Source of the DNA: Mesorhizobium carmichaelinearum
GTDB taxonomy: Bacteria > Pseudomonadota > Alphaproteobacteria > Rhizobiales > Rhizobiaceae
Assembly: GCF_900199455.1 (NCBI RefSeq)
Contig: NZ_FZQR01000005.1
Coordinates: 186,001 to 250,000, forward strand
DNA length: 64,000 nucleotides
Reading direction: 5' to 3'
Made by a program: the position numbers and the translations under genes. Positions 29,716 through 38,944 of this stretch are shown here, piece by piece. The notes beneath the pieces are model-generated. The model was given only the letters and a program-made list of their open reading frames with translations. It had not been told where the DNA came from and did not search any database. Numbering within the stretch: position 1 is the stretch's first letter; every line of letters starts with the position of its first letter.

Positions 29716-30504
29716 TCAGTGATCCTTCTTCCAGGCGTCGGAATTCACCCAGTGGTCGAGGTTCTTCTGCAGGCGGCCGTCGATTGTGACCTGGTTGAGG
29801 AACAGGTTCATCCAGACCAGCAGGTCCGGCTCGTCATAGCGGGTGGCGAAGGCAAGCGGCTCCTTCGACAGCAAGTCCGGCATGATGGTGAAGCTGCCGG
29901 CCGGATAGGCTGTCGACTGGCCCTTGACCGCCGAGACGTCGTTGACGCCGCAATCGGCCTGGCCGTTGTTGACGGCGTCGAGCAGCAGCGGGCCGCCGCC
30001 CTTGTAGCTCTTGATGTCGGCATCGGGGAAGGCGGTCTTGGCTTCCTTCTCGCCGGTGGCGCCGAGCAGCACGGCGATCTTGGTGCCCTTGGCCTTGCAG
30101 TCCTCGGTGGTCTTGAACTTGCTGTCGGCCTTGGTGAAGACGGTGCTGCCCGTATACATGTAAGGCGTGGTGAAGGCGACTTTCATGCCGCGCGCCAGCG
30201 TCGGCGTCATGTCGGCGACCAGCAGATCGGCCTTGCCCGACAAGAGCGCTGGGATCAGGCCGTCCCAGTCGAAGTCGAGGAATTTGATTTTGACGCCCAT
30301 TTCCTTGGCCATCAACTCGGCGAGTTCGACCGAACTGCCGGTGCGTTCGCCATTGGCGCCGACCAGCGAGAAGGGCGGTCCCTGCGTCTGCACGGCGACG
30401 CGCAGTTCGCCGCGCTTGGTGATCTCGTCGAGCGTTCCGGCGCTCGCTGCCGTGGCGAGCCCGGCAAGGGCCAGCCCGGCGATGAAAAGTCTGGCAATCT
30501 TCAT
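29716..30504 (-). CDS. polar amino acid ABC transporter, periplasmic binding protein
   Basis: The 262-residue protein carries a signal peptide (ARLFIAGLALAGLATAASA) and the SBP_bac_3 fold. Visible are GELRVAVQTQGPPFSL, the Asp-rich hinge KFLDFDWDGLIPALLSGKADLL and the MTPTLARGMKVAFTTPY pattern that precedes the ligand Arg. It ends KNLDHWVNSDAWK. The start is ATG 30504 after GGGAGGAAT. It is the first transport gene in the operon, 103 bases after the dehydrogenase gene. The ligand is unknown. Confidence 0.94.
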   Translation of the reverse strand: MKIARLFIAGLALAGLATAASAGTLDEITKRGELRVAVQTQGPPFSLVGANGERTGSSVELAELMAKEMGVKIKFLDFDWDGLIPALLSGKADLLVADMTPTLARGMKVAFTTPYMYTGSTVFTKADSKFKTTEDCKAKGTKIAVLLGATGEKEAKTAFPDADIKSYKGGGPLLLDAVNNGQADCGVNDVSAVKGQSTAYPAGSFTIMPDLLSKEPLAFATRYDEPDLLVWMNLFLNQVTIDGRLQKNLDHWVNSDAWKKDH

Positions 30505-30607
30505 TTTGATATTCCTCCCTGTTGTCGTCTTGTTGTTTTGCCCGCGGGTTTCCTTGGGCGCTTTTTTGAGCGGCGGCGCCGTTTGCCGGCGGGCCGTTCG
30601 AAAATCC

Positions 30608-31768
30608 TCAGTCCCAGGCCACTGTCTCGGCAACCTTGATGCCGCGTTTGGCCAGCGCGTCGAAGAAGGGTTCGTCGGGCACATGCAGCAGCGGGTTCAA
30701 AAGACCTGGTGTGGTGATCTCGCGCCGCGCCAGCATCTGCGCCACGATGCTGGCGGGGTAGCCGACGCCGAGGCTCATGCCGAACAGGCCCGACGCCAGG
30801 TCGCGCTCGATGATCAAATCGGATGTCACCGTCTTGGCGCGGCCACCTTCGAGGCCGGAAAAGACATTGCGCATCACGCACAGGTCCTTTTCGCCAGGGC
30901 CATATTGCAGTTGCGGCCCGAGCAGCCGGCCGAGGAATTCGCGTGGGCTGCTGGAGGTGCCGGGCACCTTGTCTTCCGAGAGGAAGCCAAGCTCCTTCAG
31001 CGGCGCCCAGAAGGCCGACCATCCCGGCCAGCGCAGCGTGTAGCGGCCCGAGCGGCGCAGCCCTTCTGCCCCGGGAAGCATCTCGACATAGTGCAGCGCG
31101 TCGCCATTGGGGAAGGCTTCCAGCCGGCCAAGGCCGGCGACCTCGATCTCGTGGATGAAAGGGCTGTCGTGCTGGCGGGCGGCGGGCACGGCGACGCGTT
31201 TGCCGTCCTCGATCATCACGCTGTCGCGGTTCTGGCTGACCAGGACCATGTCGAAGTTCCAGCTCACCTTGTAGCAGAGGGGCTTCGCCATCGCCTTCGG
31301 TTCGGGAATGCCGCCGCAATAGGAATCGATTGATGTGATGGTGTCGAACTGCCTTGCGGCGCGGGCGTAGAGCACGAGGTCGATGCCGGGGTCGAGCCCG
31401 CATTCGGTCATGATCGAAACGCCGGCCCGTTCGGCTTCCGGCGCCAGGTCGGCGATGGCCTTGCCGTAGTTGGTGGTGACCAGCGGCGTGCGGGTCGCGA
31501 TCGCGGCTTGCACCGCCTCGCGCATCAGCGGCTGCGGCAGCAAATCGATGACGGCGTCGGCGTCAGCCAGCACATCGGCAAGCGCCGGGCCGATCGAGCC
31601 TTCAGGCACGACGAAGCGCACGCGGGAAAGATCGGTCAGATCAGCCAGCCGGGCCGCGCCGTCGGCTGCTGTATCGACGCAGATCACCTCGTCGACACCG
31701 CTGGCAACGAGATCGGCGATGGCGGCCCGGCCTTGCAGGCCGAGGCCGCCGAGAACCGCGATCTTCAT
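30608..31768 (-). CDS. saccharopine dehydrogenase-like oxidoreductase
   Basis: The 386-residue enzyme has an N-terminal Rossmann fold (MKIAVLGGLGLQGRAAIADL) and the saccharopine/carboxynorspermidine dehydrogenase C-terminal domain, with NYGKAIADLAPEAERAGVSI and CGLDPGIDL as family signatures. A role in amino acid breakdown is plausible because a polar amino acid transporter follows and an Lrp regulator precedes it with an ATGA overlap. The exact substrate is not evident. The start is ATG 31768. Confidence 0.85.
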   Translation of the reverse strand: MKIAVLGGLGLQGRAAIADLVASGVDEVICVDTAADGAARLADLTDLSRVRFVVPEGSIGPALADVLADADAVIDLLPQPLMREAVQAAIATRTPLVTTNYGKAIADLAPEAERAGVSIMTECGLDPGIDLVLYARAARQFDTITSIDSYCGGIPEPKAMAKPLCYKVSWNFDMVLVSQNRDSVMIEDGKRVAVPAARQHDSPFIHEIEVAGLGRLEAFPNGDALHYVEMLPGAEGLRRSGRYTLRWPGWSAFWAPLKELGFLSEDKVPGTSSSPREFLGRLLGPQLQYGPGEKDLCVMRNVFSGLEGGRAKTVTSDLIIERDLASGLFGMSLGVGYPASIVAQMLARREITTPGLLNPLLHVPDEPFFDALAKRGIKVAETVAWD

Positions 31769-32268
31769 GCCGGCTCCTTGCGCGCGTCTTCAGACCAGCA
31801 GCCTTCCGGCAGGCTGACCCATTTGTTACAGGACGCCATGACGACGAAGGTCTCGCTGCGCATGACCTCGCCCGGCTCGCCGGCGCCGGGGATCAGCTCG
31901 CTGGTGACGCGGTAGAGATCGGCGACGTCACCGGCCACGGTCACGTCGACGATGATGTCGAAGCGCCCGGTGACCACCGAAGCCGAGTTGACGAAGGGCA
32001 GTTCGGAAATGCGCTGCGCCAGCTCGCGGGCCCGGCCGCGGCCCTGGGCGTTGATGCCGACAATGGCCGAGATCAGCTCGGGCCGCTCGGTCAAGTTCAA
32101 CAGGCCGACGATCTTGAGCAAATTGCGGTCAAGCAGATTGCGCAGCCGCGAGCGCACCGTCGGCACCGAAATCGCCAAGATCTCGGCGAGGCGGTTGATG
32201 CCCGGCTGGGCGTCCTGCGACAGCTGTTTGACCAGCCGTCGATCGGTCAGATCGAGATGTTCCCGCAA
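31765..32268 (-). CDS. Lrp/AsnC family transcriptional regulator
   Basis: The 167-residue regulator has an AsnC-type HTH (LVKQLSQDAQPGINRLAEIL...VPTVRSRLRNLLDRNLL, residues about 12-60) and a RAM ligand-binding domain (GRFDIIVDVTVAGDVADLYR). No ATG lies in frame; the TTG at 32268 with GACGGA upstream is the best start. It overlaps the dehydrogenase start by 4 bases (ATGA). It therefore likely controls the dehydrogenase-transporter operon in response to the amino acid. Confidence 0.88.
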   Translation of the reverse strand: MREHLDLTDRRLVKQLSQDAQPGINRLAEILAISVPTVRSRLRNLLDRNLLKIVGLLNLTERPELISAIVGINAQGRGRARELAQRISELPFVNSASVVTGRFDIIVDVTVAGDVADLYRVTSELIPGAGEPGEVMRSETFVVMASCNKWVSLPEGCWSEDARKEPA

Positions 32269-32530
32269 AGTGTCCGTCTTTCATAAATGAGATAAATTGG
32301 CGGATTTTTCTTTCTTATGTGAAAATACCTTATGGGTAATTTTTAATAACAGCAAGGCCTGTATCGTCTCGGGGCCACGACCCTCTCCTCATCCATGCAG
32401 GGAGGCAGGATAAAGCGCTCGGTAGTGGATTTATCGAAGCCACCGCACGGGCCGGCCTCGAGGGGCGCGGTGCGCAGGCTGGGAAGGTGTGGTCTTCCGC
32501 TCTACTCTTGCGTCTTCGAATTCAAGGGGG

Positions 32531-33424
32531 TTAGGCGAGCTCGGTGGGCTCTGGCGTGGCGCGCAGGCGGCCGATATCGCGCAGGGGCGGCGCACCGAAC
32601 AGGCGGGCATATTCACGGCTGAACTGGGAAGCGCTTTCATAGCCGACGGAGAAGGCGACGCCGGCCGCATCGCCTGACGTGGCGAGCAGGCGCCGGCGCG
32701 CTTCATTGAGGCGGATGCGCTTCTGGTACTGGATCGGCGTCATCGCCGTGACCGCCTTGAAGTGGCGGTGGAACACCGAAGCGCTCATGCCAGCTGTCCG
32801 GGCAAGATCCTCGACGCGGAACGGTTCGGCATAGTGGTCGCGGATCCAGCCCAGCGCGCGGCGAACCTGCGACAAGCGGCTGTCGGCGCCGGCAATCTGG
32901 CGCAGCATGGCGCCTTGCGGTCCCTGCAGCAGCCGAAACAGGATTTCGCGTTCGAGCAACGGCGCCAGCACAGGGATTTCGGCCGGATGATCGATGAGCT
33001 CGATCATGCGCAGCCATGCATCGACCAGCGCCTCGTCGGCCCGGCTGACGGCAAAGCCATGGCCGATCGGCGGCTCGGCAACGGGCGGCATGTCGAGCAG
33101 CAGCGAGGCGATGAGCGTGGTGTCGAAGGCCAGGCTGACTGAGAGGTAGGGATGTTGCGGGCTGGCCTGCACAACCTTGCCGACGGCCGGCACCTCGACC
33201 GCGGCGATGAAGTAACGGCCGGCGTCGTAATGCAGCAGCTGATCGCCGATCATGACGGATTTGGCGCCCTGCAGGACCAGGCAAAGCGTTGGGTCGTAGA
33301 GGCCCGGCAACGGCCCGGTCGTCGCCTCGCCCTTCATGATGGCGACGCGGGGAATGCCGGTTTCGGTCAGCCGGCCGCGCGCATGGCGCATCACCAGCGC
33401 TTTGAGGTCGTCGAGCGATTTCAT
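32531..33424 (-). CDS. AraC family transcriptional regulator (AraC_N cupin type)
   Basis: This 297-residue regulator has an N-terminal cupin-like effector domain of the AraC_N type (LYDPTLCLVLQGAKSVMIGD) and two C-terminal HTHs (EDLARTAGMSASVFHRHFK and GVAFSVGYESASQFSREYARLFG). The start is ATG 33424, preceded by an adjacent GTG. It is divergent from the SDR at 33569 with a gap of 144 bases, which is the usual place for such regulators to act. Confidence 0.92.
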   Translation of the reverse strand: MKSLDDLKALVMRHARGRLTETGIPRVAIMKGEATTGPLPGLYDPTLCLVLQGAKSVMIGDQLLHYDAGRYFIAAVEVPAVGKVVQASPQHPYLSVSLAFDTTLIASLLLDMPPVAEPPIGHGFAVSRADEALVDAWLRMIELIDHPAEIPVLAPLLEREILFRLLQGPQGAMLRQIAGADSRLSQVRRALGWIRDHYAEPFRVEDLARTAGMSASVFHRHFKAVTAMTPIQYQKRIRLNEARRRLLATSGDAAGVAFSVGYESASQFSREYARLFGAPPLRDIGRLRATPEPTELA

Positions 33425-33568
33425 CACAGCCTGTAGATCGCATCGGCGCGGCCGGCAATCAAGCTTCCGGCAGGAATAGGCAAGAACTCACCAGTTTTCG
33501 GCACGCGGCGGCCAGCGGTCCGCCCCATCTCTGCCGCAGACCAACCACGGATCAAACTGGAGATGGAA

Positions 33569-34294
33569 ATGACCGACAAGACCGCATTGGTGACCGGTGC
33601 CAACAAGAGCATCGGCTACGAAACCGCGCGCCGGCTGGGCAAAGCGGGCTACAGGGTTTGGCTGGGCAGCCGCGACAGGGAACGCGGCGAAGCGGCGGCA
33701 GCCGAGCTCAGGCAAAAGGGCCATGACGTGCGCGTGCTGGATATCGACGTCGCCAGCGACGCCAGCGTCAAGGCGGCCGCCCTGCGCGTCCTGCAGGAAG
33801 ACGGGCGTCTCGATGTGCTCGTCAACAATGCCGGCATCCTGGGCGGCCCAGTTCTGGCCCCCAGCGAGGAGCCCGTCGATGTCATCAAGGATGTCTACGA
33901 GGTCAATGTCTTTGGCCCGATCCGCACCACTCAGGCCTTCCTGCCGCTGCTCAAGGCAGCTCCGCGCGCCAATGTGGTGATGGTTTCCAGCGGGCTGGGG
34001 TCACTCGGCGGCTTGACCGATCCGGCCAATGAATTCTACGCGATCAATATCCTTGGCTACAACAGCTCCAAGACGGCGCTCAACGCCGCCACCGTTGCCT
34101 TCTCGAAGGAGCTTGCCGCGGCTGATATCAAGGTCAATTCAGCCGATCCCGGCTATACCGCGACGGACTTCAACGGACACAGCGGCTATCGCACCGTGGA
34201 GCAGGCAGCCGAGATCATTGTTCGCCTGGCGACCCTGGACGAGAACGGCCCGACCGGCGGCTATTTCTACGATGAGGGTCCGTTGCCCTGGTGA
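33569..34294 (+). CDS. SDR family oxidoreductase
   Basis: This 241-residue classical SDR shows VTGANKSIGYETARRLG as the cofactor motif, the basic SRDRERG region for NADP(H), NNAGIL near residue 88, and Ser in MVSSGLG with the catalytic YNSSK near residue 160. The start is taken as ATG 33569 with GGAGATGGAA upstream; the ATG six bases earlier overlaps the ribosome-binding site. It is divergent from the AraC gene, which probably controls it. Confidence 0.9.
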   Translation: MTDKTALVTGANKSIGYETARRLGKAGYRVWLGSRDRERGEAAAAELRQKGHDVRVLDIDVASDASVKAAALRVLQEDGRLDVLVNNAGILGGPVLAPSEEPVDVIKDVYEVNVFGPIRTTQAFLPLLKAAPRANVVMVSSGLGSLGGLTDPANEFYAINILGYNSSKTALNAATVAFSKELAAADIKVNSADPGYTATDFNGHSGYRTVEQAAEIIVRLATLDENGPTGGYFYDEGPLPW

Positions 34295-34319
34295 GACCCG
34301 CCAGGCGACCCGTTTCGGC

Positions 34320-35192
34320 TCAACCTAGCGCCGCAGCCAGCAGCTTTGCCTGCGGCGTCAGCTCGTCGAAGCTGCGGGCGCAGAGGTTGAGCTGGCGCGT
34401 CGCCCAGTCGTCGCTGAGCCGCAGGCTGCGCAGCGTACGGGCCGAGCGGCGCGCGGCACTTTCCGGCACGATGGCGATGCCCGCACCTTGCGCGACCAGC
34501 CGGCAGACATTGTCGAGGCCGGGCACGCGGATGCGGATGTGCAGATGGCCGCCAAGCCGGGCGGCCTGGCGGGTGATGTGCTCCTGCAGGGCGTGGCCGA
34601 GGCTGAGGCCAACGAAGGATTCGCTCAGGATGTCGGCGAGGCTGACGGCGTGTCCTTCGAGGCCGGGCCAGTTCCGCGCGGTGATCACCACCAGCCGGTC
34701 GACGAAGAACGGTCTTTGTTCGAGATGCGAAAGGCCGGCCCAGGTCGCGGCAATGCCGAGATCGGCGGCACCGCTGGCCACCGCCTCGGCGATTTCGTGG
34801 CTGGGGCGTTCGTCCAAATCGATGTCGATGCCGGGATGCGCGACGAGGAAGGCGGGCAGGCTGTCGCGCAGCAGCTCGGCCGTGGCGGCGGTGTTGGCCA
34901 TCAGCCGCACACGGGCACGCAGCCCGCCGGCATAGGCGCCGAGATCGCCGGCCATCGCCTCTATCTGGTTCTGCACGGCGCGCGCATGGTGCAGCAGCGC
35001 CTGCCCGGCGGCCGTCGGCACGACGCCGCGGCGGCGGCGTTCCAGCAGCGGCGCGCCGAGCCGCTCCTCCATGCCCTTGATGCGGGCGCTGGCCGAAGCC
35101 AGCGCCAGCCCGGCGAGTTCGGCGCCATGGGTGATGCTGCCGCGCTCGGCCACCAGCAGGAACAGCCGGAGATCGGTGAGATCGAAGCGCAT
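34320..35192 (-). CDS. LysR family transcriptional regulator (divergent to TauE)
   Basis: The 290-residue regulator has an N-terminal winged HTH (MRFDLTDLRLFLLVAERGSI... with ASARIKGMEERLGAPLLERR) and a LysR substrate-binding domain with VVITARNWPGLEG. The start is ATG 35192 after TCCCTGCAAAA-type purine-rich leader. It is divergent from a small membrane ORF and a TauE exporter at 35341 and 35572, which it may regulate. The signal is unknown. Confidence 0.9.
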   Translation of the reverse strand: MRFDLTDLRLFLLVAERGSITHGAELAGLALASASARIKGMEERLGAPLLERRRRGVVPTAAGQALLHHARAVQNQIEAMAGDLGAYAGGLRARVRLMANTAATAELLRDSLPAFLVAHPGIDIDLDERPSHEIAEAVASGAADLGIAATWAGLSHLEQRPFFVDRLVVITARNWPGLEGHAVSLADILSESFVGLSLGHALQEHITRQAARLGGHLHIRIRVPGLDNVCRLVAQGAGIAIVPESAARRSARTLRSLRLSDDWATRQLNLCARSFDELTPQAKLLAAALG

Positions 35193-35249
35193 TTTTTTGC
35201 TCCCTGCAAAACGGTCTGGCAGTTCGGAAAGCTGGCTGACTTCGGCGAT

Positions 35250-35274
35250 CAGCCTTCGTCTCAGCCGAAGGCTG
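35250..35274. promoter_or_regulatory. palindrome in the LysR-TauE divergent region
   Basis: CAGCCTTCG and CGAAGGCTG are perfect inverted arms around seven bases. The site lies between the divergent starts and is a candidate operator. Confidence 0.45.
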
Positions 35275-35340
35275 GCAGCGCAACTTCCACATTGTGCGCG
35301 GGCCGCATCTCCGTCAAATCTTTTGCGGTGGAGATGTGCG

Positions 35341-35550
35341 ATGAGTGACAAGACCTCAGGCCGGCAAGGGCTCGGCATCCTTGAAAGCGCGGCGATCGTG
35401 CTGGCCGTTGCCGTGGCTTCGCTTGCCATGGTGCAGGCACAGCCCGGGTTGCGGGGATGTACGACAACGGCGGCTTCAATCAGCCCCGATGCCGCGCCGG
35501 CGAGATCCAACCGGGATGCCGATGCGACGGACATGCTGCTGCATGACTGA
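35341..35550 (+). CDS. small single-span membrane protein, 69 aa
   Basis: No family is recognised. ATG 35341 has GGTGGAGATG immediately before it. The product has one hydrophobic segment (ESAAIVLAVAVASLAMVQA) after a short polar N-terminus, then an Ala/Asp-rich tail ending MLLHD. It lies 21 bases upstream of the TauE gene on the same strand and may be cotranscribed. It is supported only by the ribosome-binding site and the membrane helix. Confidence 0.5.
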   Translation: MSDKTSGRQGLGILESAAIVLAVAVASLAMVQAQPGLRGCTTTAASISPDAAPARSNRDADATDMLLHD

Positions 35551-35571
35551 TCCCGTGGTGAAGGTGCCGTC

Positions 35572-36321
35572 ATGCTGAATACCGGCATCATTGCCTGGAT
35601 CGGCGCCATCTTTATCGCCGCCGGTCTCGTCAAGGGCGTCGTCGGCATGGGGTTGCCGACCGTGGCGATGGGATTGTTGGCGGTGACGATGCCGCCGACC
35701 GAGGCGGCCGCCTTGCTGTTGATCCCGTCGCTGGTCACCAATCTCTGGCAGTTGTTCACCGGTCCATCTTTCGGCGGCCTGTGCAAGCGGCTGTGGACGA
35801 TGATGGCCGGCATCATGCTCGGCACCGTCGCCGGGGCAGGGGTACTCACCGGCGCGCACGCCGGCGCGGCCTCGGCAGGGTTGGGCGCAGCCCTTGTGCT
35901 TTACGCCGTTCTCGGCCTGCTCAAGCTTGGCTTCATCACGCCGGCGCGCCACGAGGCCTTGATGTCACCGCTGGTCGGCGTGGCGACCGGGCTGGTCACC
36001 GGCGCCACCGGTGTCTTCGTCATCCCGGCGGTGCCCTATCTGCAATCGCTGCGGCTGGAGAGGGAAGACCTCATCCAGGCGCTCGGCCTGTCCTTCACCA
36101 TCTCGACGGCGGCCCTTGCCATCGGCCTGTTCAGAACGGGCGCGCTGGCGTCGCCGACGGCCCAATTGACCGGGTCGATCCTGGCGCTGCTGCCGGCGCT
36201 GGCCGGCATGTTCATCGGCCAGGCGCTGCGCCAGAAAATGAGCGTCGAGACTTTTCGCAAGGTGTTCTTCGCGGGGCTGCTGGTGCTGGGGGTGTATCTG
36301 GTATTGGAGACCGCGCTCTAG
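35572..36321 (+). CDS. TauE/SafE family sulfite/anion exporter
   Basis: This 249-residue inner-membrane protein has about eight helices in two inverted halves. The family's repeated GxxxGxxG pattern is seen in GLVKGVVGMGLPTVAMGLLA near residue 20 and again at GVATGLVTGATGVFVIPAVPYLQSL near residue 135. The start is ATG 35572. It follows the small membrane ORF and is divergent from a LysR gene. The anion exported cannot be fixed; sulfite or sulfonates are family precedent. Confidence 0.9.
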   Translation: MLNTGIIAWIGAIFIAAGLVKGVVGMGLPTVAMGLLAVTMPPTEAAALLLIPSLVTNLWQLFTGPSFGGLCKRLWTMMAGIMLGTVAGAGVLTGAHAGAASAGLGAALVLYAVLGLLKLGFITPARHEALMSPLVGVATGLVTGATGVFVIPAVPYLQSLRLEREDLIQALGLSFTISTAALAIGLFRTGALASPTAQLTGSILALLPALAGMFIGQALRQKMSVETFRKVFFAGLLVLGVYLVLETAL

Positions 36322-36330
36322 TCCTCAGCG

Positions 36331-36516
36331 TCACGTAGCGTCCCACGGAGACCTTGTTGTCATGGTCCGGCGCAAACGTTGGTTCGGTTGTGGCGGTGCG
36401 TCGAGACGTGCCAGAAACGCAGCGTAGACATCCGGCTCGACAGTAAAGACGACACGGTCGAACAACGCGTCTTCAACTGCGCGCCGCGACGCTTCAAGCA
36501 TGAAGTCCTTGCACAT
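36331..36516 (-). pseudogene. truncated TacA (DUF1778) antitoxin fragment
   Basis: The 61-residue frame MCKDFMLEASRRAVEDALFD... through FLARLDAPPQPNQRLRRTM matches the C-terminal half of DUF1778 antitoxins, including the DPF/toxin-wrapping segment. The N-terminal ribbon-helix-helix is missing, and no acetyltransferase toxin follows. It is therefore a remnant or an orphan. A complete TacA-TacT pair is 0.8 kb away but is clearly different in sequence. Confidence 0.7.
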
Positions 36517-36614
36517 GGATGCTCCTTCCCTGCGTTTTGCAGCATAGCATAACGACAATATCACTACGATCTGTCGGTCCGGCCGGTTGGTTTACCCAAT
36601 GACGAGTCGTGCCC

Positions 36615-37172
36615 TCACTCGGCAATCGACCGGATAACCCGCGCCGGGTTTCCGCCGACAAGTGTGTTCGCGGGAACGTCCTTGGTCACCACTGAGCCCG
36701 CCGCGACGACAGCGTTTTCGCCCACCGTCACGCCGCCGATGACCATTGCGCCGGCGGCGATCCAGACATTGCGTTCAATCACGATCGGCTTGGCGGTGGT
36801 GAAGGCGCGCCGCCGCGACGGTTCGAGCGGGTGGCCTGAGGTGATGAGGCTGACATTCGGCCCGATCAGCACATCGTCGGCAATGTCGAGCCCGCCAAGA
36901 TCATAAAACGTGCAGTTCTGATTGATGAAGACATTGCGGCCAATGCGGGTATCGGCGCCGCCGGTCGCGTAGAAGGGCGGGATCAGCAGAAAACTGTCAT
37001 CCACTTGTCTGCCGATGAGGTCGCTGAACAGGGCGCGGACCTCGTCCGCGTCGTTGAACGTCAAGCGGTTGAGACGGGCGGTGATCGCCATCGCCCGTTT
37101 GACGTCCGCCAGCATGGCCGCCGATTCCGGCGTTCTCCCGGCGATTGTCCGGGTGCGACCGTCATCCACCAT
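36615..37172 (-). CDS. maltose O-acetyltransferase-like, left-handed beta-helix
   Basis: The 185-residue protein has an N-terminal Mac domain (ITARLNRLTFNDADEVRALF) and hexapeptide repeats (IGRNVFINQNCTFYDLGGLD, then VLIGPNVSLITSGHPLEPSR). The catalytic His region is SGHP. The C-terminus VVAAGSVVTKDVPANTLVGG is characteristic of the Maa/LacA/NodL group. The start is ATG 37172 with GGGAGGAAAA upstream; an upstream GTG adds 14 residues. NodL-like nodulation activity cannot be claimed from sequence alone; there are no nod genes here. Confidence 0.87.
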   Translation of the reverse strand: MVDDGRTRTIAGRTPESAAMLADVKRAMAITARLNRLTFNDADEVRALFSDLIGRQVDDSFLLIPPFYATGGADTRIGRNVFINQNCTFYDLGGLDIADDVLIGPNVSLITSGHPLEPSRRRAFTTAKPIVIERNVWIAAGAMVIGGVTVGENAVVAAGSVVTKDVPANTLVGGNPARVIRSIAE

Positions 37173-37259
37173 TCGCTGTTTTCCTCCCGGCGCGGTCGAA
37201 CGAATGTCGGACACATGCCGGATTCTGCCTCTGAGGGCCAGGACTTAGCGAACCGCAGT

Positions 37260-38050
<791 letters not shown>

Positions 38051-38078
38051 AGGTGTCTCCTTTGCTCACGATAATACA

Positions 38079-38097
38079 GTACGGATTGAATCCGTAC
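38079..38097. promoter_or_regulatory. tacAT operator palindrome
   Basis: GTACGGAT and ATCCGTAC are perfect inverted arms around TGA, 29 bases upstream of the antitoxin ATG. Confidence 0.7.
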
Positions 38098-38155
38098 AAT
38101 ATAAATCCAGCCGCATGAACCTCAAGGGCATGCGAAGAGCGCGCCGGTCGATCTA

Positions 38156-38605
38156 TTACCGAACCACCAGCACCGGGATCTCAGTGTAGGACAGCACTTC
38201 CGCCGTCTGGCTGCCCAGAAGCAGCTTGCCCAGCCCGCGGCGGCCGTGAGAGGCCATCACGATCAGGTCGCAGCCTTGCGCCTGCGACAGTTCCAGGATC
38301 GCCTCGGCGGGCCGTTTGTCCTCGACATGGACCACCTCGGCGAACACGCCGGCCGCCTCGGCTGAAGCCTTGCACTTGGCCAGAACCTCCTTGCCGTATT
38401 TGCGCGCCTCTTCCTGGTAGACGGCCAGTTCATCGCCGGCGGCAAAGCCGGCCATGGCGCCGCCCCAGGCGAAGATCGGGAATTGTTCCGAGACCGTGAC
38501 GAAGGTGACGGTGGCGCCGATGCCTTTTGCCAGCGTGAGGCCATGGGCAACGCCCTTGTCGGCCAGTTCCGATCCGTCGGTGGCGATGAGCAGATGTTTG
38601 TACAT
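38156..38605 (-). CDS. universal stress protein UspA family
   Basis: The 149-residue product is the UspA fold, with MYKHLLIATDGSELADKGV at the N-terminus and the ATP-binding GxxGxxxxGS motif in SHGRRGLGKLLLGSQTAEVL near residue 125. It is expected to be cytoplasmic. The start is ATG 38605. It stands alone, pointing toward the tacAT locus; upstream lie a strong inverted repeat and a family C repeat. Confidence 0.92.
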   Translation of the reverse strand: MYKHLLIATDGSELADKGVAHGLTLAKGIGATVTFVTVSEQFPIFAWGGAMAGFAAGDELAVYQEEARKYGKEVLAKCKASAEAAGVFAEVVHVEDKRPAEAILELSQAQGCDLIVMASHGRRGLGKLLLGSQTAEVLSYTEIPVLVVR

Positions 38606-38939
38606 GATGATCAGACCTGTTGTGCAAGGGCTTGCGCCCTTCGGGGTGGCGGGAGCCTTGTCGGGCTGACCTTGATATAAGTTCGCTACCGGCTCCATCA
38701 CAGGGCCAGCTTGATGCGGATGAAGGCCAGGCAAGGGCAGTTTGGGAACTCGCGCCAATGTCGGGCCATTCCGGTGCAGCCTGCCATCAGCGATGCGGTC
38801 ACCTGGCTGCAAACATTGCCGATCACAAACGATTGGCCGCCGAGCATGCCCGCCGGCCAATCGTGAAACGCTATGATCCCAAGCAATTCCAGGAAAAGTG
38901 TGAAACAGTTTTCCCTTGGGAATTGCGTCAAACAAAGAG
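38606..38939. other. intergenic region with palindrome and repeat
   Basis: This 334-base gap holds an 11-base inverted repeat (38829-38864) and the family C repeat (38882-38944). The rest shows no gene with a ribosome-binding site. Its GC is slightly lower near the repeat. Confidence 0.6.
38829..38864. other. 11-base inverted repeat between USP and phosphodiesterase genes
   Basis: ACGATTGGCCG and CGGCCAATCGT are perfect inverted arms with a 14-base loop. It has no T-run and no obvious promoter boxes beside it. It could be a protein-binding dyad or part of a repeat. Confidence 0.5.
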
Positions 38940-38944
38940 TTAGA
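38882..38944. repeat. intergenic repeat, family C, copy 1 (reverse orientation)
   Basis: GCAATTCC-type ends flank a centre with AAAAGTGTGAAACAG and TTTTCCCTTGG, followed by GCGTCAAACAAAGAGTTAGA. Its reverse complement appears at 60640-60745 with few changes, so it is a short dispersed element. Confidence 0.75.

Noticed and set aside
36615..37172. A nodulation acetyltransferase NodL
   Set aside because: The sequence fits the general Maa/LacA group equally well and no nod genes or nod boxes are in the window.
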